DNA of 64,000 nucleotides from Pseudomonas silesiensis (GTDB taxonomy: Bacteria; Pseudomonadota; Gammaproteobacteria; Pseudomonadales; Pseudomonadaceae), in the NCBI RefSeq assembly GCF_001661075.1, contig NZ_CP014870.1, positions 4,732,501 through 4,796,500 on the forward strand, in the 5' to 3' direction. This document shows positions 8,276 to 18,383 of this stretch, one piece after another. Every line of letters starts with the position of its first letter. Position 1 is the first letter of the stretch. A program made the position numbers and the translations under genes. The notes beneath the pieces were generated by a model that did no database searches, was not told the DNA's origin, and worked only from the letters and a program-made list of their open reading frames with translations.

Positions 8276-9183
8276 TTCTTTTGCCTCATAATAACGAGGG
8301 TGAGGCAAAGGCCAGTAAAAATAAATTTATCGCGTAAGCGTCTGCGGCATTTGTAACCTGCTAAGGCCAGTCGTGCCAGGTCGGTGCCGCCCAACTTGAT
8401 CCAGCTCTGAACGAAGGGCGTGGCCTCTATACCGATCAAACGTGAAATGAGAGACGCTTGACTTAACCACCAACCGTCGAACACCTTCAAAAGCCGAGAC
8501 CGGAACGCCTTTAAGCCACTGTTGACGCCAACCTGATTATTGGAATGCTGACGATACCGCATGTAGGAGGTAGTATCTATTACCCATTTGTAGCCATGAG
8601 TTCGACTAAAGGCATAACAATACCAATCATGAAGAGTGACGCTCTGTACGTCGCAGAAATTAATAGTGATATGCTGCTGCAAATCAACAAACAATTTTCT
8701 CGAAAACACATAAGTACATCCGGGACCAGCGGCTTCGAACAAATGATCGTACTGAACTTGAGGTTGGGATTTTACGATTAATCGTTCCTTTCCATTCGGC
8801 CAAAAAGCAGTGACATTACCTGAATAACCGTCGGACTGAGTCTCATACATCACGTCGGTAGCCTGGATCAGTTTATTAGGCAACCAAATATCATCCTGAT
8901 CAGCAAAGGAAAAATAATCAAAATCTTCTATTGACGCTTCTTTGACCAGTCGAAAAAAATTACGAGCAGCGCCACCAAATCTCTGACCATGGGCGAGATA
9001 CTTTACGCGAGAATCTGCATCGGCCAAATCAGTAACCCACTGTTCCGTCCCGTCACCAGACGCATCGACGCTTATCAAAAGGGTGACCGAAACACCTTCC
9101 TGATTGAGGATGGATTCCACCTGCTCAGAAATCCATTCCAGGCCATTGTACGCAGCCAGCAAAACTAAATAACGGGGTTGCAT
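8272..9183 (-). CDS. family 2 glycosyltransferase (rhamnosyltransferase-like)
   Basis: This 303-residue GT-A enzyme has an LVLLAAYNGLEWISEQVESIL start, the donor-binding SVDASGDGT, FSFADQDDIWLPNKL holding the metal-binding acidic residues, and a late MRYRQHSNNQVG motif found in many rhamnosyltransferases. It acts at the cytoplasmic face of the membrane on the growing lipid-linked O-unit. The start at 9183 is chosen because GAGGG lies 8 bases upstream; the ATG at 9189 is too close to that site. Local base composition is AT-richer than the housekeeping genes, in keeping with a serotype cassette. The linkage it makes cannot be deduced. Confidence 0.85.
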   Translation of the reverse strand: MQPRYLVLLAAYNGLEWISEQVESILNQEGVSVTLLISVDASGDGTEQWVTDLADADSRVKYLAHGQRFGGAARNFFRLVKEASIEDFDYFSFADQDDIWLPNKLIQATDVMYETQSDGYSGNVTAFWPNGKERLIVKSQPQVQYDHLFEAAGPGCTYVFSRKLFVDLQQHITINFCDVQSVTLHDWYCYAFSRTHGYKWVIDTTSYMRYRQHSNNQVGVNSGLKAFRSRLLKVFDGWWLSQASLISRLIGIEATPFVQSWIKLGGTDLARLALAGYKCRRRLRDKFIFTGLCLTLVIMRQKK

Positions 9184-9255
9184 GAACATGTCCCTCTTCA
9201 AACGCAAACTCTGTTTAAATCAACAAACTTCGCAAATGCCATGGCTAAGCCTGCC

Positions 9256-10161
9256 TCAATGGGCAGGACCTAGACTCTTGCGCAATCCGTGACGAATGCC
9301 CCGAACCATCATTTCCAGAGATTTTGCCTTGTTAGTGTCAATCAACAAATTCACAAAAAAACGTAGTACTAAGGCAACAGACAATCTCTTTTTCCAGCAG
9401 TTCGGCGTATGCGCCATACGACAGACAGCGACTGTATTTCTGAAGAAAAAATAACGACGAATAGGTGAATATCTAAAAAAACTCAGGCCGAAAATCTTAA
9501 CCGGGGGGGCATCGGACAATGCATGTCCCATCTCGACGTTCAGGCACCCGTAGAGTCTATAACCTCGATCTCGAACGCGAAAACACCATTCAGTGTCTGT
9601 GAAGTCAACAAACATGTCTTCATCATATTTAACCCCCCCTTTCCAAGCTTGAGTATCCACGAACATTCCAGATGTTATAAGGGCATCAGCATTTACTAAA
9701 CCGTATACGTCGTCTGATACAAAAACTGGCTTGATCACGCCATCAATAGACTGATAGAAAGGAAAATTAATTTTTTTTCCGTCCCTTCGATCAAAAAAAG
9801 TAGGACTGACTGCAATACATTTTTCATCGCGGGACTTGGCATGTACCATGGCTGATTCAAGCTTTTCAATAAGATCAGGTTCAGCATGACTGTCTTGGTC
9901 GAAGGTCACCATATAGGGTATACCGGCGTCTACAGCTAACTGAAAGCCCGCGTTAAGTGCTGCTCCAAGACCTTTGTTACCTTGCAAGGATAGATACCGG
10001 ACAGACGCTCTCAACTCAGGATATCCCTGTAGAAAAAGCTCCGCTCCACCATTGTCGACCAGTATCAATAGACCGACTTGGTTAGATAATGAAATCAAAA
10101 GATCGTCGAGGACTTTAATATCTGGATTATAGCCTACAACTACAGCAGCAATAGATTTCAA
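9256..10161 (-). CDS. family 2 glycosyltransferase, RfbF-type rhamnosyltransferase
   Basis: This 301-residue protein resembles the RfbF rhamnosyltransferase family: AAVVVGYNPDIKVLDDLL at the start, LVDNGG, and MVTFDQDSHAEPDLIEKL with the DxD-type motif. I propose the TTG at 10161 as start because TTGGAG lies 6 bases before it and it falls 1 base after the upstream stop codon; a TTG at 10191 would need to start inside the previous gene without a good site. Together with rmlBDAC this suggests an O-unit containing L-rhamnose. AT-rich codon use sets it apart from the flanking core genes. Confidence 0.83.
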   Translation of the reverse strand: MKSIAAVVVGYNPDIKVLDDLLISLSNQVGLLILVDNGGAELFLQGYPELRASVRYLSLQGNKGLGAALNAGFQLAVDAGIPYMVTFDQDSHAEPDLIEKLESAMVHAKSRDEKCIAVSPTFFDRRDGKKINFPFYQSIDGVIKPVFVSDDVYGLVNADALITSGMFVDTQAWKGGVKYDEDMFVDFTDTEWCFRVRDRGYRLYGCLNVEMGHALSDAPPVKIFGLSFFRYSPIRRYFFFRNTVAVCRMAHTPNCWKKRLSVALVLRFFVNLLIDTNKAKSLEMMVRGIRHGLRKSLGPAH

Positions 10162-10162
10162 T

Positions 10163-11320
10163 TTATTCTCCAATTGATTGTGCCTGCGCAACCGGAGACT
10201 CTTGCCCCCTCATCACTATAGACCAATACCACAACACCACCAGAAACCCAAATGAGTTGAATAACACCGGATTACTCATAGACATAATCACATACAAAAA
10301 CATTATCAATCTACTCGAAGCAGAAACTGAGTCGAGAGGTATATTTCGAATAGGAAAGAATAGAGCGACCAATAATATAGCAGTTAGCGGCAGGCCAAAA
10401 AATCGAATGGAATCCATCCATGTGATTTCGGTCTGAGAAACAACAACCCCATATCCTTCAGTAAAGAAATAGGCCCCGAGCCCTTTGCCAAATATCAACA
10501 TATCCCAGTCGATCACATTAAAAAATGAAACCAAGTGACCAATTTTAATACTGTTTGACTGCTCGCCCGAGCTAAACATACTAGTTTCGCTGGCAAGATA
10601 AACTACGGTAAACGCCAAAACAGGAACCGTGAAAATCATCATCAACAGTCGCATCGACCAACTTTTGTGGGAAAAGTACAGAACTGACAATGACGCGAGT
10701 GCCATTACCATAAGGGCACGAGATGCAGAGCAGACAATAGCAGTCAATATAACAACCACAAAAAATAACGCGCTAATTTTTCTGAGCTTTAAAAAATCAA
10801 TGAAAAACAGAGAAAGCGGCACTAATAAAAAAGGGGAAGATCGATGGTGAAGCATAAACATCTGCAAACCACCAAAATTGCGAACACCGTAAAACCCTAG
10901 TTCATTTACATTATAGTAATTTAGCAACTCGGCTCCCAAAGCCGAACCCGGAAGCAACATCAGCAAAAAAGAAAGCCCACACATCAAAAGCGCGAAAATT
11001 GCACCCGTAACTTTAACAGCCTGCGACATATCGACTTTAAAGTTATTAATAAAATATATAAGCAATAGCGCAGACGAACTAAAAACCATTTGTCTACCCA
11101 AATCAACATCAGCACCACTAAGGACCCCAAGAAAATAGCCGTAGATAAATACTGATACAACCAGCAGTGGAGCAACAGTTATTGCCGGCCTAAAAAATAG
11201 CAAGCTAATAGACACTAGAAAGAGCGGCAAAAAAACAAGCTTATTAAGAATAAATACTGGCACAAGCACAGTCGACAAACAGTAAAGCACTATAAAAAAA
11301 GTGGCAACTCTGTTATTCAT
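10163..11320 (-). CDS. O-antigen polymerase/ligase-like membrane protein (Wzy candidate)
   Basis: This 385-residue, strongly hydrophobic protein shows about ten or more membrane segments and a larger periplasmic-type loop near GKGLGAYFFTEGYGVVVSQTEITW. That arrangement is typical of Wzy polymerases, which share little sequence. The ATG at 11320 has GAAGG 6 bases upstream. It lies between glycosyltransferase genes and near Wzx and Wzz, so the polymerase role is the best reading; a WaaL ligase is less likely because ligase genes usually lie elsewhere. Sequence is AT-rich, as common for wzy genes. Assignment rests on topology and context, not on a catalytic motif. Confidence 0.72.
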   Translation of the reverse strand: MNNRVATFFIVLYCLSTVLVPVFILNKLVFLPLFLVSISLLFFRPAITVAPLLVVSVFIYGYFLGVLSGADVDLGRQMVFSSSALLLIYFINNFKVDMSQAVKVTGAIFALLMCGLSFLLMLLPGSALGAELLNYYNVNELGFYGVRNFGGLQMFMLHHRSSPFLLVPLSLFFIDFLKLRKISALFFVVVILTAIVCSASRALMVMALASLSVLYFSHKSWSMRLLMMIFTVPVLAFTVVYLASETSMFSSGEQSNSIKIGHLVSFFNVIDWDMLIFGKGLGAYFFTEGYGVVVSQTEITWMDSIRFFGLPLTAILLVALFFPIRNIPLDSVSASSRLIMFLYVIMSMSNPVLFNSFGFLVVLWYWSIVMRGQESPVAQAQSIGE

Positions 11321-11343
11321 TAAACCTTCATCAATATTGACCA

Positions 11344-12783
11344 CTATTGCGCAACCTTATTTTTCACAACAAAGAGCACCAATTTCGCAATTAACTTTAA
11401 TTTTTTAAGAACAGTCAAACTATTAAATAACCGCAATGCAAAACCAGCATTCAGAGTACAAAGCGACATAATGGTAGGCACGGCCACGTCTACACTCCCA
11501 CTAGATTCGTCCGTTTTAAAAAAAGTTACATCACCACTCCATTTATTCGATACATCTAGAACATTCTCACAGACTTCACCTTTTAAAACGCAAGCTAAAT
11601 ATCGCCGCTTTACATTTTCGATACCGTTAACCGCCAATATCTCCTCAAAAATAGATTCAGAGTGCCTGTAGTCATTGATACATGTCATTACTTCATCAAC
11701 GCTACTTCGTTTCAGTTTATCTGCGGGCGAATACCCTTGGATAGGCGACACCAATCCGACACAACGCCGCCCACTGAGATATTGCTCGGCGAAAGCAGTA
11801 CCTCCAGGAATAGGATGACTGTCTACATAATAATCAGCTTTTGCTACAGCCTTATTGTACTCATCAAATTCGAGGTGAGAGCGAATCTCCAACCGACCAC
11901 CATACTTTAGTTTAAGTGACCACCACCAAAATGACGTTTTTAAATTACTTCCTATGACCAAGAACTTTGACGAACGATAAACCTCAAGAATACTGGAAAC
12001 GAGCTCGAATATACCAACACCTTTGTTTGGCTTGTATTTCACATCCGAGCCAGCGGAAATAAAAAGCAATTGCTGATCTTTATTTGGCTTAAAATTTAAA
12101 TCACCCGGTGCCTCACTGACTTTCACCGGAATCCCCAGAAATGATTTCTTGCCAAGAATCGTTTTCTTTAAGTCCAACCGTCTACCATAACTACTTAGTT
12201 CAAAATAGTAATCAGCCACCGAGGTACCATATGAAAAAACATGATCTGCGTGGTTGACGAAAAACACCTCTTTATCATAAAGACGTTTAACAACACCGCA
12301 AGCGACAACTGTAAAAATATCGTCAGGATGTATATGTAATATAATCTTCTTATATGAGTAAAAAAACTCCACGAGCTCAATCACGATATCGAGTGGACGA
12401 ACAGATGAAACCTTCGATGTTTTTGAGAAAAAGTTCCTAACGCGTTGCTCTGCGCGCATTGACGCACCACGAGAAATGATGAGATCTACAGAGTCGTCAT
12501 GCATCCCAGCAAGCTTTTCCATAAGACGAGTGTGGCCGCCTGTCAACAATGGCTCGCTGATTACATGTACGACTGGCGCGCTATAATCGCAGGTATCAAT
12601 TACGTAATTTTGGAAAAGCTTTACACAACGCTCAATCAAATTATCTTCAATAGTTGGAGCGTCATAAATGCCAATATCAGCAAACCACAACAAACTTCCA
12701 TACTGACGAGCAGTGTCCAACGCCTGATTTATGTCAGCTTCCGATAGGATCTTGGATTCGAGATCAGCGATCAATTTCTTCAC
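11344..12783 (-). CDS. putative GT-B-like glycosyltransferase, family not recognised
   Basis: This 479-residue, apparently soluble protein starts with GTG at 12783 in a GTGA overlap with the flippase gene. Features that suggest a GT-B fold are the GGHTRLMEKLAG stretch near residue 85, a central HIHPDDIFTVVACG and FVNHADHVFSYG, the beta-strand LLFISAGSDVKYKPNKG near the domain junction, and a late HPIPGGTAFAEQYLSG that could be the nucleotide-binding Glu loop. I cannot name a CAZy family. No signal peptide or clear membrane segment is seen, though the C-terminal 30 residues are hydrophobic and basic and may bind membrane. Context makes an O-unit transferase likely. Confidence 0.65.
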   Translation of the reverse strand: MKKLIADLESKILSEADINQALDTARQYGSLLWFADIGIYDAPTIEDNLIERCVKLFQNYVIDTCDYSAPVVHVISEPLLTGGHTRLMEKLAGMHDDSVDLIISRGASMRAEQRVRNFFSKTSKVSSVRPLDIVIELVEFFYSYKKIILHIHPDDIFTVVACGVVKRLYDKEVFFVNHADHVFSYGTSVADYYFELSSYGRRLDLKKTILGKKSFLGIPVKVSEAPGDLNFKPNKDQQLLFISAGSDVKYKPNKGVGIFELVSSILEVYRSSKFLVIGSNLKTSFWWWSLKLKYGGRLEIRSHLEFDEYNKAVAKADYYVDSHPIPGGTAFAEQYLSGRRCVGLVSPIQGYSPADKLKRSSVDEVMTCINDYRHSESIFEEILAVNGIENVKRRYLACVLKGEVCENVLDVSNKWSGDVTFFKTDESSGSVDVAVPTIMSLCTLNAGFALRLFNSLTVLKKLKLIAKLVLFVVKNKVAQ

Positions 12784-14057
12784 GTTGCTTTTTCCGACTC
12801 TGAAGCAGAGTAATTTTCCAGCTTTCGATAAACAAAGACATACATAATCAAGCTGTATAAAGCATAATTAAACGCATAAGCCCACGTCACCGCTGCCATA
12901 CCCCACAAATCCGTGAAGACAACTGACAAAATATAAAAAGAGACACACGATAATATTTCAGTAATTATAAATAGTTTCACCATGGCTTTACTAAGCATCA
13001 CGTACGCCATAATCCAACTACATATTTTCAAACTATCCCCAACAACTTGACCTGAAAAAAAATCACGCATAGGGTAAAACTCTGAGGTAAACAAGATAGA
13101 AACGATTGTATCCCTCAAAAGATACATGAGCAAACCTGCTACAACAGCGACAGGCAGTATCAGACGATAACCGTCCAGAACTTCTTTTTTTATCTCACCT
13201 CCAGTTTTCATTTCTGAAAGACGAGGCAAATAATAGACGCTCAATGTAGTCGTAACAAGTAGAAGATAGGCTGTGCTTAAACGCCACATCGCTTCCCAAT
13301 AGCCAGCCACCTCCCACCCCAAAGTACTACCAAGGTGATTTCTTACTAACATTTGCCCAAGGGGAACGCAGGCTGCCGAAACTACCGCCATTAAAAAATA
13401 ACCGGATAAGTTGTGAAGCGTTTCTTTATCGAGACACCCGAACAGCGAACTGATCTTAAACCATTTAGTCCTGACACATAGAAGCAGAGTAACTACAAAA
13501 CTAACTGACTGATAGATTACCAGCGCAATGAGCGCACCAAACAAACCATACTGGATTGCCAAGTAAAATGTAACACCCAACGACAAAAGACTCCCGGCAA
13601 TATTGGCAGTCACATAAAGTAAAATTTCCTTTCTACCGTTCAATATAGCCAACAGCAAGGAATTTAAAGAAAAGAAAACCACCCCACCAGAAAACCAGAG
13701 AAATACGCTCCCGAGATTTTCGTCTTTTAGAAATACCGATGCAAGTTGACGATGCAACAGCGCAACCAAAACACCAACAAAAACACTACCCACAATCGTG
13801 ACGGTGCCTGCCGTTCTCCACAATTTCAACTGTCGATCAGGCCTGTCATGATATTGCGCTGTGTATTTTACGACGCCGTTGCTGATCGCACCGCCTGTAA
13901 AAGTCGTGATCATCTGCAGTGCATTCTGGAACTGCCCGATTGCCGCGTAGCCAGCAGGCCCAACATACACAGCAAGAACCTTGTTAAGTCCCAGCAAAGT
14001 CAGCATCTTGATAACTACAGCAACGCCATTTAGTAGACTGGTTCTAACAAGATTCAT
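12780..14057 (-). CDS. wzx: O-antigen flippase Wzx
   Basis: This 425-residue polytopic membrane protein (about 12 segments) begins [20 protein letters not shown], followed by [24 protein letters not shown], the pattern of polysaccharide translocases of the MATE/MOP superfamily. It would move undecaprenyl-linked O-units across the inner membrane. The ATG at 14057 overlaps the preceding aminotransferase stop (ATGA), and its own stop overlaps the next start (GTGA), consistent with coupling through the cluster. Composition is AT-rich. Confidence 0.9.
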   Translation of the reverse strand: MNLVRTSLLNGVAVVIKMLTLLGLNKVLAVYVGPAGYAAIGQFQNALQMITTFTGGAISNGVVKYTAQYHDRPDRQLKLWRTAGTVTIVGSVFVGVLVALLHRQLASVFLKDENLGSVFLWFSGGVVFFSLNSLLLAILNGRKEILLYVTANIAGSLLSLGVTFYLAIQYGLFGALIALVIYQSVSFVVTLLLCVRTKWFKISSLFGCLDKETLHNLSGYFLMAVVSAACVPLGQMLVRNHLGSTLGWEVAGYWEAMWRLSTAYLLLVTTTLSVYYLPRLSEMKTGGEIKKEVLDGYRLILPVAVVAGLLMYLLRDTIVSILFTSEFYPMRDFFSGQVVGDSLKICSWIMAYVMLSKAMVKLFIITEILSCVSFYILSVVFTDLWGMAAVTWAYAFNYALYSLIMYVFVYRKLENYSASESEKAT

Positions 14058-15181
14058 GTCATATCTGACTGAAAACTATTGCAAGCAGCCACCACCGCAC
14101 GTGCTTCTTCCAAAAGCAAGCCAGGCCCCATCGGCAAACTCAATATTTCGCGATGGATTTTTTCCGATACCGGCAATGAATATCTCGCAAGCTCCGAATA
14201 AGCCTGTTGCTGGTGAGGGGGTATGGGGTAATGAATGAGTGTTTGTATATTGTTCGCAAGCAGATGGTTCTGCAGCGCGTCCCTATCTTGACAAAGTACG
14301 GTATAAACGTGCCAGACATGACTTGAATTTTCTAAAGGATTGAACTGCGAAACAACAGGTAAAGTGATTGCAGGGTGTTGGATATTATTTGTGTACAGGT
14401 CTGCAATCTTTCGCCTATGGATAGTTTGCTCGTCGAGGTACTTCAGCTTGACCGACAACATAGCTGCCTGAATTTCATCCAGCCGACTATTCATTCCACG
14501 ATAAAGATTTTTGTACTTCTCGTGCGAGCCATAGTTACGCAACGCCCGAAGTGTGGATGCTAGCATATCGTCATTAGTGGTTACCGCTCCAGCATCGCCA
14601 AGAGCACCAAGGTTCTTGCCTGGATAGAAGCTAAAACCGGAAGCGTGGCCCCAGCCACCTGCTTTTCTCCCATTAACGTTCGCTCCGTGGGATTGGGCGG
14701 AATCTTCCAGAACGAGCAAACCAGAGCGTTCAGCTAGAGCCATGATTGCTGGCATGTCCGCAAGGCGCCCATACAAATGTACAGGTAGAATAGCTTTGGT
14801 TTTAGCAGTAATGGCTGCTTCGGCACTGATCGGGCAAATATTAAACGTTGCAGGATCAGGCTCAACCAGAACAGGTACCAACCCATTCTCCGATATGGCA
14901 AGGATGCTTGCGATATATGTATTGGAGGGAACCAGAATTTCGTCGCCCTCGCGCAAATAACCAAGTTCCTTCCAGGCTCGGATTACCAGTACCAAGGCGT
15001 CCAGTCCATTGGCAACACCAATACAATGCTTAGTTCCGCAGTATTCAGCATAGCTGCTTTCAAACTGTTGAAGCTCGCTTCCCCCGATATACCAACCAGA
15101 ATCAATAACGCGCGTGCACGCCTCAATCAACTCATCGCGGCACGCCTGGTTGATGGATTTCAAATCAAGGAAACTTATCAT
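14054..15181 (-). CDS. fdtB: dTDP-3-keto-6-deoxyhexose 3-aminotransferase, FdtB/QdtB-like
   Basis: This 375-residue PLP-dependent DegT/DnrJ/EryC1/StrS aminotransferase would aminate C3 of the dTDP-3-keto-6-deoxy sugar produced by FdtA. Recognisable parts are [20 protein letters not shown] near the start, the [14 protein letters not shown] region, the PLP lysine in [17 protein letters not shown], and [19 protein letters not shown]. The start ATG at 15181 shares one base with the fdtC stop (TAATG). The fdtA-fdtC-fdtB set with rmlA/B points to dTDP-Fuc3NAc or dTDP-Qui3NAc as the product. Confidence 0.87.
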   Translation of the reverse strand: MISFLDLKSINQACRDELIEACTRVIDSGWYIGGSELQQFESSYAEYCGTKHCIGVANGLDALVLVIRAWKELGYLREGDEILVPSNTYIASILAISENGLVPVLVEPDPATFNICPISAEAAITAKTKAILPVHLYGRLADMPAIMALAERSGLLVLEDSAQSHGANVNGRKAGGWGHASGFSFYPGKNLGALGDAGAVTTNDDMLASTLRALRNYGSHEKYKNLYRGMNSRLDEIQAAMLSVKLKYLDEQTIHRRKIADLYTNNIQHPAITLPVVSQFNPLENSSHVWHVYTVLCQDRDALQNHLLANNIQTLIHYPIPPHQQQAYSELARYSLPVSEKIHREILSLPMGPGLLLEEARAVVAACNSFQSDMT

Positions 15182-15642
15182 TAGCTCAGATACCTAATAA
15201 CTTTAGCTGGGTTACCCACAACAACCGCCCGGTCTGGGACATCGGAAACGACGACCGCCCCAGCGCCTACCATTGCCTTTTCGCCGATGGTCACACCGGG
15301 CAATATTGTCGCATTCGCACCAATGCTCGCGCCCTGTTTGATAGTGATGCCGGAGAATGATTCCGGATAAACCTTGGAGCGCGGCATGACGTCATTGGTG
15401 AATGTTGCGTTTGGACCGATAAAAACGTTATCGGCGACGACAGTTCCTTCCCAAAGGAAGACTCCCGACTTGATCGTCACGTTGTTGCCTACCGTAACGC
15501 CATTTTCGACAAGCGTATGTGCACAGATGTTGCAATTTTCACCAATAACGGCGCCATCAAAAACTACCGCAAATTGCCACACTCGAGTATTTTTTCCAAT
15601 GCGGGTGCTTTTGACATCGGCGAGTGCATGGATTTTAGGCAT
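15181..15642 (-). CDS. fdtC: hexapeptide N-acetyltransferase, FdtC/QdtC-like
   Basis: This 153-residue left-handed beta-helix protein has repeated hexapeptides such as [35 protein letters not shown] and [14 protein letters not shown], ending [11 protein letters not shown]. This is the WlbB/QdtC/FdtC type that acetylates the 3-amino group of dTDP-3-amino-3,6-dideoxyhexoses with acetyl-CoA. It overlaps the fdtA end by 8 bases and touches fdtB, so the three are co-expressed. The stereochemistry of the sugar (galacto or gluco) cannot be decided from this protein. Confidence 0.87.
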   Translation of the reverse strand: MPKIHALADVKSTRIGKNTRVWQFAVVFDGAVIGENCNICAHTLVENGVTVGNNVTIKSGVFLWEGTVVADNVFIGPNATFTNDVMPRSKVYPESFSGITIKQGASIGANATILPGVTIGEKAMVGAGAVVVSDVPDRAVVVGNPAKVIRYLS

Positions 15643-16039
15643 GCTTCGTCAGCTCCAAGAAGGCGTCATAGTTTCTGATGTAATCCTGTTCGTCATAAAA
15701 GTCACTGGCCAGGACCAGCAGCACGCAGTCCGCGCTAAACTCGTGCATTTCGTGCCAAATCATCTTATCGATGACAATGGCTTTATCAGGCGCGTCCAAC
15801 CAGACTTCCGCTGTCGTCAGGCCGTCATCCATTTTCATCAGGCAACGCCCGGAAACACAGACCGCGACCTGAACAAGCTCTTTGTGTGCATGAAAACCGC
15901 GTGGTACGCCTGCCTGGGTATCGGTCAGGTAGTACACCCGCTTGATGGAAAATGGAACTCCCCTATTGTTTTCAAGCGCAATTAGATGACCGCGTTCGTC
16001 ACCCAACGTTTTGATGTCGAGGAATTTTATCAAACTCAT
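15635..16039 (-). CDS. fdtA: dTDP-4-keto-6-deoxyglucose 3,4-ketoisomerase, FdtA/QdtA-like
   Basis: This 134-residue cupin of the WxcM-like sugar ketoisomerase family moves the keto group from C4 to C3 of the RmlB product. The motifs [40 protein letters not shown] with the active-site histidine, [14 protein letters not shown] and [18 protein letters not shown] match the family closely. FdtA and QdtA differ only in the C4 configuration they produce and I cannot separate them by eye. The start overlaps the rmlC stop by one base (TAATG). Confidence 0.88.
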   Translation of the reverse strand: MSLIKFLDIKTLGDERGHLIALENNRGVPFSIKRVYYLTDTQAGVPRGFHAHKELVQVAVCVSGRCLMKMDDGLTTAEVWLDAPDKAIVIDKMIWHEMHEFSADCVLLVLASDFYDEQDYIRNYDAFLELTKHA

Positions 16040-16602
16040 TACCGCGTCACCGGTAAACTATCGATCATCGGTGCTTTATCATCTTTTTCACTGATGATGT
16101 AGTCGTCAGAACCCGGCCATTGGATATTCAATTTAGAATCGTTCCAATGAAGCGCGCCTTCAGACGCTTTATCGTAATAGTCAGTAGTCTTGTACAGGAA
16201 GTGCGTATCGTCTTCGAGCGCAACGAATCCATGAGCAAAGCCTTCCGGAATCCACAGCATGCGGTTATTGTTGTCGTTCAGTTCAACGCCGACCCATTGT
16301 AGATAGGTCGCAGAATCCGGTCGAATATCCACAGCTACATCGAACGCAGAGCCTCGAACGACCCGAACCAATTTACCTTGTGCATGAGGAGCCCGCTGAA
16401 AGTGCAGACCTCGAAGCACGCCCTTTGCCGAGCAGGAGTGATTATCCTGAACAAAAGCACGCGGCACGGCCAAACCTAGAGTCTTCAGCGCGGCATGAAA
16501 CTTTTCTTCATTGAAACTTTCCATGAACCAACCACGTTCATCGCCATACACAGCAGGCTCAATGATTACTACGTCCGGAATCGAGGTTTGCATCAGCTTC
16601 AT
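16039..16602 (-). CDS. rmlC: dTDP-4-dehydrorhamnose 3,5-epimerase
   Basis: This 187-residue cupin is the third enzyme of dTDP-L-rhamnose synthesis. Key segments are [17 protein letters not shown], the [20 protein letters not shown] stretch with the catalytic base histidine, the [17 protein letters not shown] segment, and [14 protein letters not shown]. The ATG at 16602 overlaps the rmlA stop (ATGA). The gene order rmlB-rmlD-rmlA-rmlC is complete here, so rhamnose synthesis is self-contained. Confidence 0.95.
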   Translation of the reverse strand: MKLMQTSIPDVVIIEPAVYGDERGWFMESFNEEKFHAALKTLGLAVPRAFVQDNHSCSAKGVLRGLHFQRAPHAQGKLVRVVRGSAFDVAVDIRPDSATYLQWVGVELNDNNNRMLWIPEGFAHGFVALEDDTHFLYKTTDYYDKASEGALHWNDSKLNIQWPGSDDYIISEKDDKAPMIDSLPVTR

Positions 16603-17492
16603 GCGCCAGAAGCCTCCGTAAGGATTTTTTGCAGGTATTGCCCATAACCGGTTTTTTTGAGTTTTTCAGCTTGCTCACCAAGCTTCTCTGGAGTGATCCA
16701 ACCGCTATGAAAAGCGATTTCTTCCAGGCAGGCCACTTTAAGGCCCTGACGGTGCTCAATGGTATGAACGAAGTGGCTTGCTTCCAGCAGCGACTCGTGT
16801 GTGCCCGTGTCCAGCCAGGCAAAGCCTCGACCGAGCATTTCAACGGTCAATGACTTGTCGTCGAGGTAAGCTTTGTTTACATCGGTAATTTCAAGCTCGC
16901 CACGAGACGAGGGCTTGATGTTTTTCGCGATTTCAACAACGCGGTTGTCGTAGAAATACAAACCGGTTACAGCATAGTTGGACTTCGGACGCGCCGGCTT
17001 TTCCTCGATACTGAGTGCCCGACCACTGCTATCAAACTCGACAACGCCAAAGCGCTCAGGATCAGAAACGTGATAACCGAATACGGTTGCGCCGGTAGTC
17101 TGAGACATTGCAGAACGCAGGTTGTCGGAGAAATGCTGACCGTAAAAAATATTGTCGCCCAGGATCAGGCAGCATGGGTCTTCACCGATGAACTCTTCGC
17201 CGATGATAAACGCCTGTGCCAGGCCATCAGGGCTTGGCTGTTCGGCGTAAGTCAATTCGATGCCGTACTGACTCCCGTCGCCGAGCAGCTTTTTGAAGCA
17301 AGGCAAATCTTCCGGGGTAGAGATAATCAGGATTTCCCGCATTCCGGCAAGCATCAGCACGGACAGCGGGTAGAAGATCATCGGCTTGTCGAAAATTGGA
17401 AGCATCTGTTTCGACACGCCCAACGTCAAGGGGTGCAGGCGCGTACCGGAACCGCCTGCCAGAATGATGCCTTTGCGTTTGATGACCGTCAT
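16599..17492 (-). CDS. rmlA: glucose-1-phosphate thymidylyltransferase
   Basis: This 297-residue nucleotidyltransferase makes dTDP-glucose. [22 protein letters not shown] at the N-terminus carries the pyrophosphorylase signature; [13 protein letters not shown] and [21 protein letters not shown] are also typical. The start at 17492 overlaps the rmlD stop (ATGA); the frame is open another 15 codons but those lie inside rmlD. RmlA is normally inhibited by dTDP-rhamnose, so flux to both rhamnose and the FdtABC sugar would be sensed here. Confidence 0.95.
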   Translation of the reverse strand: MTVIKRKGIILAGGSGTRLHPLTLGVSKQMLPIFDKPMIFYPLSVLMLAGMREILIISTPEDLPCFKKLLGDGSQYGIELTYAEQPSPDGLAQAFIIGEEFIGEDPCCLILGDNIFYGQHFSDNLRSAMSQTTGATVFGYHVSDPERFGVVEFDSSGRALSIEEKPARPKSNYAVTGLYFYDNRVVEIAKNIKPSSRGELEITDVNKAYLDDKSLTVEMLGRGFAWLDTGTHESLLEASHFVHTIEHRQGLKVACLEEIAFHSGWITPEKLGEQAEKLKKTGYGQYLQKILTEASGA

Positions 17493-18382
17493 TTCTCTAA
17501 CACTTCCTTTAACATCCGGGTCACACCACTGCGCCAATCTGGCAAGTGGATGGAAAAAGTCTTGCGCAGTTTCTCGGTATTAAGCCGGGAATTCAATGGC
17601 CGACGTGCAGGGGTTGGAAATTGCGCCGTTGAAATCGGATTGACAGCCTGCGCTTGTAAAGGCATGCCGCTCGCCTTGCCGTAGTCGATGACCAGACTTG
17701 CGTACTCATGCCACGTAGTAAACCCGGCGGCCGCCAAGTGATAAATACCTGCAACCGCAGGTTCAGCCAGCGCCTTTCTAAGGGTTACCGCGGTAACGTC
17801 TGCTATCAAATCAGCGCCGGTTGGCGCTCCGATCTGGTCCGCAATGACGTTGAGCTCTGGGCGATCCGTGGCGAGCCGCAGCATCGTTTTAGCGAAGTTG
17901 CTACCCCGCGCGCCATACACCCAACAGGTACGGAAAATAAGGTAACGGCAGCCTGATTGGACGATGGCCTGCTCTCCCATCCACTTGGTCATGCCATAGT
18001 AGTTGACAGGAGATACAGCGTCGTCTTCCTGCCAGGCCGCAGTGCCGTTTCCATCGAATACGTAATCCGTGGAAAAGTGCACAAACCAGCAGCCCAGTTT
18101 TTGTGCCTCTTCGGCGATGACCTGGACCGCAGTTGTATTAATTTGCAAGGCCACGTCTTTATCGGACTCAGCCTTATCCACAGCAGTATAGGCGGCCGCA
18201 TTGACGATGATGTCGGGAGCCACGCGCTGAATGGTGGTCCGCAAACCCTGAAGGTCAGCAAGATCACCGCACAGACCATTGTCGACGTGGCGATCGAGAG
18301 CCACGACATCGCCTAACGTTGCGAGGGAGCGTTGAAGCTCCCAGCCAACCTGTCCATTTTTACCCAGAAGCAAGACTTTCAT
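17489..18382 (-). CDS. rmlD: dTDP-4-dehydrorhamnose reductase
   Basis: This 297-residue SDR performs the last step of dTDP-L-rhamnose synthesis. It begins [20 protein letters not shown] and contains the [15 protein letters not shown] stretch, the [12 protein letters not shown] motif and catalytic YGMTK. The ATG at 18382 lies one base after the rmlB stop; an ATG at 18403 would start inside rmlB and has no better ribosome-binding site. It sits between rmlB and rmlA in a tight operon. Confidence 0.93.
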   Translation of the reverse strand: MKVLLLGKNGQVGWELQRSLATLGDVVALDRHVDNGLCGDLADLQGLRTTIQRVAPDIIVNAAAYTAVDKAESDKDVALQINTTAVQVIAEEAQKLGCWFVHFSTDYVFDGNGTAAWQEDDAVSPVNYYGMTKWMGEQAIVQSGCRYLIFRTCWVYGARGSNFAKTMLRLATDRPELNVIADQIGAPTGADLIADVTAVTLRKALAEPAVAGIYHLAAAGFTTWHEYASLVIDYGKASGMPLQAQAVNPISTAQFPTPARRPLNSRLNTEKLRKTFSIHLPDWRSGVTRMLKEVLEK

Positions 18383-18383
18383 G

